A stretch of 64,000 bases of DNA from Bedellia somnulentella (Eukaryota > Arthropoda > Insecta > Lepidoptera > Bedelliidae): contig OY755189.1 in assembly GCA_963576735.1 (NCBI GenBank), positions 4,564,622 through 4,628,621 on the forward strand, read 5' to 3'. Numbering within the stretch: position 1 is the stretch's first letter; every line of letters starts with the position of its first letter. The notes below the pieces were generated by a model. That model worked only from the letters and a program-made list of their open reading frames with translations. It did not search any database and was not told the origin of the DNA. Positions 10,556 to 19,500 of this stretch are shown one piece after another. A program made the position numbers and the translations under genes.

Positions 10556-13500
10556 TCAGTATTTAATATCTGCTTCGTAACGAAATCCTTCGTCTGCTTG
10601 AAGAAAAAGGGCTACATTTCGTTTTACCCAATGATCTGATAATTTGTCCGATGGTAAATAAAATGCTTCTACAAAATTTCTCTTTCTTTGTTTAAAATCG
10701 TACTTCGTATTACTCAAAATTAACTGATATAATGGGCAATTATACCTGTTTCTTTTTTGAAATAGATTTTTTAAAACTGGATAAATCCAAATAGCTGGCA
10801 TTTGATCCATCATGATTTTAGTGTGTTGTTCAGCTATACCTTCTGCATGTTGATCCCAACGTCCACCATCTAAAAATAATCCATGCACGTAAACTCCAAA
10901 ATCAGGTGGTGAGGTTTTATTGCCTGGTGCTTGTACTTGTAAGTCTAAAATATAGTCTTCCATTGAGCAATTTTCATTGTTTGCATAATCGGCAATAATT
11001 GCGGTCAGAAAAGCACGAGGAGAAAAGAAACTGGTAAGCCAAAACGAGGACGGAGTTCCATTTTTTAACCAGGCATCGAAAAATGAGACGCGATCAATTA
11101 AATCAGTTAAATATGCCGATAGTTGTTTTGAGGTAAGGTACGAGTATTTTTCCCAATTCTGAGGTATAGTATTGTTAAGAATAGCTTGAGCTTGTATTTC
11201 CAAATCAGGGGACATAAGCGAAAAGCCTTCTTTACACGCTATAATATCTTTTATTGTGGTTAATATTTGTTTAATTAAAAGATTAAACTTATGAAGTTCC
11301 AGATGAAGAACTTTATTAAAATATTTACTCAAATCGATTTTATTTATTAATTCAATATCAAAAGAAGATGGTATTCTTTTCAATATATCAGTTAGAATTT
11401 TCATTGGTTCTATGGTCGATATCTCAGCTGGTACGCTTTCAATAGTACGAAGTGATGACATCAAATTAATATAATTGTTGTAATCGTGGTTGATGCCCGC
11501 ATTATGATGTAATCCATACACCTCTGGTTCGGTGATTTCAGGAATACATGCAATGAATTTTATGTAGTCACGCTGTTCAGATCGTCTTGGTAAACCGTAT
11601 CGTGAATCTTTGTCACTAAACAAATAATAAGGGTTGGCCACCACTTCTTCATTAAAATAACTTTTAAACAATGAAGTTAACAAACGCATATCCCATTCAT
11701 TAGTGATAACTCCGCCGTAGTTACAATTGGTGATCAAACAAGTCATCATATCAAAATTTATTTTATCGTAGTCTCTAAGGGAAACAAGAAATTGACAAAC
11801 CGACAAATTAAAGTCAGTGCTACTAAAATCGTACACATTTCTCCACCCAATAGTTCCAAATGAATATCTTCCACGAACAACGGCATGGAAAAAACTTAGT
11901 CCATACAATAATTTGCTGAATTCTTTTTCCTTGCCAGGGTGCACATCAATTGCGTCAGTTATGCCATTTGAATACGTCAAATAGCTTCTACAAATATTAT
12001 ATTTAAGGCTAAGAGATGATTCATTCGTTATTTTAAGAGCAGTTTGAAAAATTGACTGTGGATATTTTATAGACGCTTCAATAGTGAGCCAGAGCCGAAA
12101 ATTCAAATCAGTATTATTAATGTTAAAATTTTCTACCATCAAATCTATTTCAGTCAAAAACTTTACATCAATATGGCAGTTTTGCAAACAAATCCAGTCA
12201 CCATCTGCTTGTGCTTTTTTAATCCAAGTCTTTGCAATTGTTTCTTGTGCTAAGCCGAATGCAACAGATTGTAATCGATTGTTATAACCCATTTTCTTAG
12301 CAAAATAACGCAATTCATTCATTGGATCTTCATCTCCAGAGTATATTAAAATTAATGGTGTAAAAAAATTACTATGTTTAAAAGATTCTGAAATATTAAA
12401 TTCTGGAGGAATAACAAATTGTTTTCCCAGGTGTTGTTCAATTAAAAGGCAAACATACTTGGTAGCTTTTTCAGGACATATCACCTTAACCACCAACAAC
12501 AATTGAAATGAGTTCAAGTTTTCAATAAACTTGTCAATTTCTGGATTTTTATGAATATCTATATCGTCGCGCCACTTTTTCCAGTCTGATGAATTTTCTT
12601 CAAGATGATTGCTTAATCCTTTAAATGGCAGAAAATGTTCCTCTAAAAGACATAACTCACTCCAACATTTGTCACTAAACCAAGATATAGGGCTTTTATA
12701 CACAAAGTTTTCTCCATTTCTGTCACGTATTAAAAACATATACTCCTCTCTACTAATAAGTTTATTTGTGAGTAATATTACCACGCAAATCATAAAAGAA
12801 AATAATAATTTATCTTTATTAAAAAGAGACCGACTTACATTAATGTATAATTCATTTAGAAATGTTTCTGTAATATGTTTTATTCGTGTAGCTAGGTCTT
12901 TAGACTTTTTAGCACGTTTAATTGACAGTATATATAAGTTGTTAAACCATCGCAACGAGAATTGATAAAAAGAATTAATGTTTGCCAATCTTATCAAACA
13001 AAAATAATAGTTTGCTACATAATTTGATAGAGGTACGTAACTGCGGCAAAGATTCTCGATTTGTAATTCAGTTTCAAGAGTGCCTTTCTGGTTTTTGTTT
13101 ATTTCGGCTGCCACTAGTTTAGCTGAATCTACTACTTGAATAGCTGCCTCATCTTCTAGTATATCACCTTTAGATTCTTGTAATGTTTGCAATATATCAT
13201 TCTCAGTTTTCTTCAAAGCAATCGCGAAGGAGGCATTTTTAAATTTTGTAGTTTCAAGAGATTTTTGTAAATCAGGCCTTTCTGTAGTTATTGTTAATTG
13301 TAAAAGATAGTCATCTAAGCAACATTTTGTCAATTCAAAGTTTATTATTGTGGTATAGTTAAATAATTCAACTGAGAAATTTAAATTAGCAATATTTGTA
13401 GTCATATAAAGTCTAAAATTGGAATGAAGTTCAATTATCTTGGTCCCAACTAAAATAACTTTTTTGTCATCTTTTAAAAAAGTATTATTTAACAGTATGG

Positions 13501-16500
13501 GTATAAGTGAGAGACTTACATCTTCATGATCGTATTCCAGTAGAACTGGTCTTCCATATTCTACACAGTTTTCCACTATCGACAAACATGCATCATTTGT
13601 AAATTTTAATACATTTAAGTCATTTAATATTTCCAAATTCTTTATCCATGTTTTGGCTTGACCTTGAGGATCAATAAATAAAGAATACCTCATTGTTTCT
13701 TTTTGAATTATAGCATTTTCCACAAAAAATATATCTTTTGGCAATCTTACCTCAAACCATTTTTGAATAGTTTTGCCAGAACATAATATATTTTCAAAGC
13801 TAAAAGAAGTAGAATGAGGTATATTCAACGACGAAATAAAATCTATCCATTTATCAACTATCTCAAGTCTTGCGTTATGAACATAAGAAGCTAAATAAGC
13901 AATTATCCCGCAAGAAATCAATAGATCACCTGCTAGATTTTCATACTCAAAGTTTAACCGCGTTTGTTCGTGTCCCCATCTTTCTTTTTCATCGCCTAAA
14001 CTATGTAATAATTTTTCTGCCCGAACAAGTTTATTCAAACATAACTGCATCTCAGTTTCTAATTTTTGTTTTTTGTTATTCGCTTCTTCTAATGCGCTGT
14101 TTAACTGAGCTAACTGAGTTTCTAAACGAGCAAGGGTGGCTTTTTTTTCATCTAGAATTGCCATGGTATCAGCGAACTCTTTCTCAGCTGCTTCGAGTTT
14201 CGCTTTTTTTGGCGCTACTACTTTAGCAACAGCATCGTACATGTCCATAGCAATTATCCACTTACAAAGACCTTCTGCAGCAGCAGATGCTTTAGCTACA
14301 ATATGAGGTTTGAAATCGCAATTAGTTATATATTCTTTTCTGATTTTCTGCATGATTGAAGGAGGTATATTATCTTTGTCATAATTTTTCAACGATTCTA
14401 AAAATCCCATATCCCCTAATAATCTCTTACTAGGACTCCAATAATCAAACATTCTTTTTCCTGGATTATTGGGATCTGGGATTTTATCAGGAGGTATCCC
14501 TTTCATGACGCATACAGATGCCATCACTAACTTGACAGTAGACGGTGGATTTTTCATCGATTTAACGATGGTAATATCAGCAGGTTTCAAAGTATTCAAG
14601 GCTGCCACTGCTTCTTCTAGAATTGGCAAAGCAATAGCTAAATCAGCTTCACAGTCTTTCTTCAATTCTTGAGCTGCAGCAGCTTGAATATTAGCATTTT
14701 TTTGATCCACTCGCACTTGTCCTGCAGCTTTATCTACAATCCCTGTTTCTATTTCTACTTGTTTCATCATTTTAATTGAATTTTCAGTCATGTGTACTAA
14801 CTGAGGTTTCAGAGCATTTAACTCTTTTTGCATTATTTCGATAGCATTAGCTGCATCATTTAATTTATTAAGACCATTTGTAAACCTTAATTTGGCTAAT
14901 TTAATTTTGTTTTGTTTTTCTGTAATCAGCTTTGAGAATAATTGTAAGAAGTGCTTATATGACAATGTTGTAACATATTTTTTATTGCTTTGTTTGCACT
15001 TAAATATACCAGACTGCATATCTTGGTGGATTTTTTTACATGCCACTATAGATTTTCTTTTTATCTTGTCAGTTATTTTTAAAGGAAATATATAAAACTC
15101 TGCAACCATATCTAAAGCATTTTCCGACCAGCCTTCAAACCAAATAGTAGTGCATAAAGACATTATCGAGGGGTGCTTTGCTATGGTTGCTTGAATTGTG
15201 TTATTAATAGGACTCAAACACAAAACAATGTGTAATTTAATTTTACATCTATTAACAAAAAAGGATAAAATTTGAGCAGAGCTTATATCTAAATTACGGT
15301 CTCCATATTGAGCTGCCAATCGAACAGTTTCAATAATATTCTGTTTTTCATCCATATCAAACAAATTTGGAACTTCACCAGTGACTAGTAAACTATCTAT
15401 GACTGATAAAAAGTGTTTGATTTGAGAATTTGTAAATATAAGTGTCACATCTTTGTCGAACCCACCACACTCTTTCAGAGCATTTTTTATATCTTCCGTA
15501 AAATTATCTCTAGTATAGTGATTATTGATTTCAGGTTGGTACGTGTTATGACCTGACATATAACTAGATAATCGAGTTAAAGAAGTCCTACCAGAACCGA
15601 TAAAACCAATCAATACAGCGTTGCCAGTAGGCATGTTTAAAATACGATGTATTTTTGAAAGTTGCTCTAAAGCATAATCGAAAAAAACAACAGACAAATG
15701 CGTATTATGTGTTGAATTATAATCAAATAAAGCAGAAGATATGACTTTCAGCAAGGTTTCTTTATTTGTAATTTCTTCATATTTGCGGCTGGAATCAATA
15801 TTGTCACTGTTCAGATAATAGCCGAACATAAGCTTTCTTATATTATTTTCTGTCACTTCCCCATTTTCGTTGACATATGAATCCATTAACAATTCTAATG
15901 GTTCTTTCATATGTGTGTGCAAAACTTGTTTTAAAAGTTCGTAAAACCAGTTTCTATCAGTAGCGTCTACAAGTCTGTCCGAAAATTCTCGGAAGACTTC
16001 ATGTATCCATAATCTAGCAAACGTTTTCTTAGATTCAACTGAATCTTTTCGCAAAAGGGCACACCCTTGTATAACTTTGGCAAAATCACGTATATTGAAT
16101 ATGTAATGAGATTTTGAAGGAATGGGAAGGAAATTTAAACAACACTGTTCAAATAATTCTGTAGTAGCTGAAATTATACTTACTACAATTGGCTGCAAAT
16201 CTTGACCTAGTCCATTTTTTTTCCAGCCAATCTGAAGTAAGCTTGTAAATATTCTTGTTAAATTGTCGCTGGACATATCACATATAGCAAAAACATTATA
16301 ACGACGTAACATTCTAGAGCAGATTAAGGGTGAACTTGAACTTTGAGGTCTAATTGCTCCAAAAAACAATATGTCGCCAGCATGGATTTTATTGCCAGTA
16401 TTGATATCATGCCAGAATTTATAATCGTGGTAAAATCTTACCATTTCGATTGCAGTCTGAGAGCCGTATTTATCTTTTTGAGGCATATTCATATCGTCAA

Positions 16501-19500
16501 TAAACACGACAGCTTTTTTTCCAGTAGGAGCTCTGTATTCGTATTTTTTTCGCTTCAGGAGATTTGTCATAATACATTTTTGTATTTGATTTGGCTCTGA
16601 ACTGTTAGAAAAAGTATGCACAATAGGATAATATTCATTTAAATCAATGACTTTTGATAAAAAATTATGAAAGTTATAACTTTTTCCAGTACCAGAATGA
16701 CCCACAAGAATCAGGGGTTTTGAATACTTTGTGTAAAATTTTAGAAGATATGTTATTTTTTCTGTTTCAGGAGTAGGGATAAAAGTTTTAAGTAAATAAG
16801 TTTCGTCTTTTATAAGGCTATTTTTCACTGCCTCACTCCAATGTTTCCAGCTGCCTTTACCTTTATAAACATAAAAATGGTCAATTATCATGCCTTCAGC
16901 AGGTATGGAAACTTCAATTCGTTCAATATTATGTGGCAATCCATTTTCTCCCCTAATATATTGTTTCAGCATCTCATCAAACCTTTGACGAGATGAATAA
17001 TTCAAAGTTCCTCCGATACCCCAGCAAAGAGCAGTCATGAAAGAAGCAAGTATCCAAGTTCTGAAATGTTTGTTTTCTTCTTCACCGGTACTCACGTCAT
17101 CCATTGTCATTTTGACTATGTCAAGAGTAGTCGTGAGTAGACTAGTTTTGTGAACAATTACCAGTTGCACACAGTTTTCAAGAACGTATAATAAAAGTGG
17201 TTCTATAATCCACTCACAAATAGACTTAATATATGCTTCATTTTCATGTGACCAGACAGAATTTAAAGTTTTTATCCAGGTAATTATAAAGGGTTCTAAT
17301 ATGTTTAATGTAGACTCCAAATAAATCACACCGCAATTAGATACAATTGCTGGGCAAGCATGTGGGAGATCTGTCACTTCGAAAATAAATGACATTGAAT
17401 CGCTGGCTTTTAGCATTTCACCAGAAATCAAATTTAAAACCTTTCGGTCGCTTAACACTGAACTAAAACTTTCAATCCAATAATTATCAATTGGGCCATC
17501 TAAAATTATCCATTTTCGGGTACCATCATCATTTCTCATACATTTACGAAAATATGAAGTCAATATTCCATCTTTCCAATCAGACGAGCTACTATCAAAT
17601 GATCCGTATAGATCACCAATACGAAAAATCTTGGGATTCAAAACTCTGTAGATGCAACCATTTGTATACTTTTCTTCACACATTGAGTTCAAGGATTCCA
17701 GCAAAATTTTTAAAGCAGATGATTTTCCTGCAAATGTATCTCCAATAATAATTATACCATGTCTTATAAGCATTGTTTGATATATATTTGAAATTTTAGT
17801 TAAATAACTGTCAGTGGGTTGCATATGGTTTGTACAACAAATATGTCTAAATTTGTCGACAATATTTTGACCCCCAAATGGTAAGATACATGCTCCAGGA
17901 AAAGTATCTGATATAATTTTGTGAAATACAGCTGTATCTTCATGTGTTAAAGAGGGTGTGATGCAATTTACAATTGACGTCAAAATTAATGTTAATTCGT
18001 TTTCTTGATGATAAAGTTTTTTTAAGTCATGTCCATACATAACGATACGCTTAAATATTTTAAATCCATAATCAAAATGATGTTTGCTTAAAAGAAGTTC
18101 CGCGGAAAGTTGAATAACGAATACAATTTTGGACGCTGCTTTTTTCCATTCTGCAAATCCATATGAATACAATAGAACTTCTAAAATCAAAGTATTATCT
18201 GCAGAAATCATTGATATAGATCGGAACAGTAATTTGAAATTATACGGTAATGTATTATCATTTGCATGCGTCGTATTAATAGTGATACAAATATAGCAGG
18301 CTGAATTTATGGCAAGATTTATACCTTCAAATTTAAGAGTATCTACATTTTCTCTTTGAGCAGTTATTAATGAAGATATGCGTTGAGCCAGAACTGACAG
18401 TATTTCTGGATGTACTTTATTTATTTGTTGAAAACATAGCCAAACTCCACAAGAAGCAGCACCTTTAAAGTATTGTTGTAAAACTTGATAGCTTAAATGC
18501 TCAAAACAATTAAACATTACACAGAAAACTGCCAGCGCTTTGGATAAATCGTTTATCATTGCTGATTTTCCACTACCATCCATGCCATTTATCGCACCAT
18601 TTAAATGCAAATAGTAAGCATTAATAATAGTGTGGTAGCAACGTAGCGTAAACGGAGTCATAATCAATCTGTAAGTATTACCAAGGTACTCATATCTATA
18701 AAGCATTGATGAATTCATAACGGTTACGCTTATACAATCTTCATTCCAATAATAACGCAGCTGAGATAACCAACTGAAGTCGTTATGATCTTGTACATTA
18801 TTATTAATTAGTTTTAAGACTAACTCTTTGTGGTATAAGTCAAAAGTTATCTGTGTTTCAATTTTAACCATATTTGCTTTACTCAAATCTTTTTCTTTCA
18901 CAAGGTACAATGTTTCTTCGAGACGATCTTTCAAATGATGGCTAAATTCAATCATTGCAGTTTTATCACTAGTGATTAGTATTTCCTGAAGTCTTTGAGT
19001 CCATAAAAGTTGTGTTACAACTAACACTGCCATGCCTGCCCAATCAAAAATCCAAACATTACGTTTTTTTATAAGGTGGTCACTTAACGCTAGTTTTATT
19101 TCTTTTTTTAAGGAAAAAAACATTTGTTGTTCTACTTGTATCAACCAGTTATCAATGGAACTCGAAGATATACTTATAGCTTCAGTAAAATTAATTATTT
19201 CGCCTTCCTTTGACATTATACCAGAAACACAAGAGTTTTTATCGAACACTATACGATCTATTCCTGCAAAAAAACTATTTAAATGAGCTTGCAATTTAGA
19301 AAATTGAATTTTATCAGACAATATGTTTAACAATACATTATTTGACAAAAAATAAAACCTTGGGAAGCGTGCTCTTTTGTTTTCAAGAAACATTTTTACC
19401 AAATCATTTACTTCGTCTAAATATTTCAATGATAGAACAAAATTTTCCACAGTATTTAGGTTTGAAATTACTTGAACAACCTTTGAATCTTTTTGAATTG

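Noticed and set aside
13870..14226. A 118-codon plus-strand frame inside the dynein gene
   Set aside because: Antisense to the coiled-coil stalk coding sequence; no own start context or similarity.
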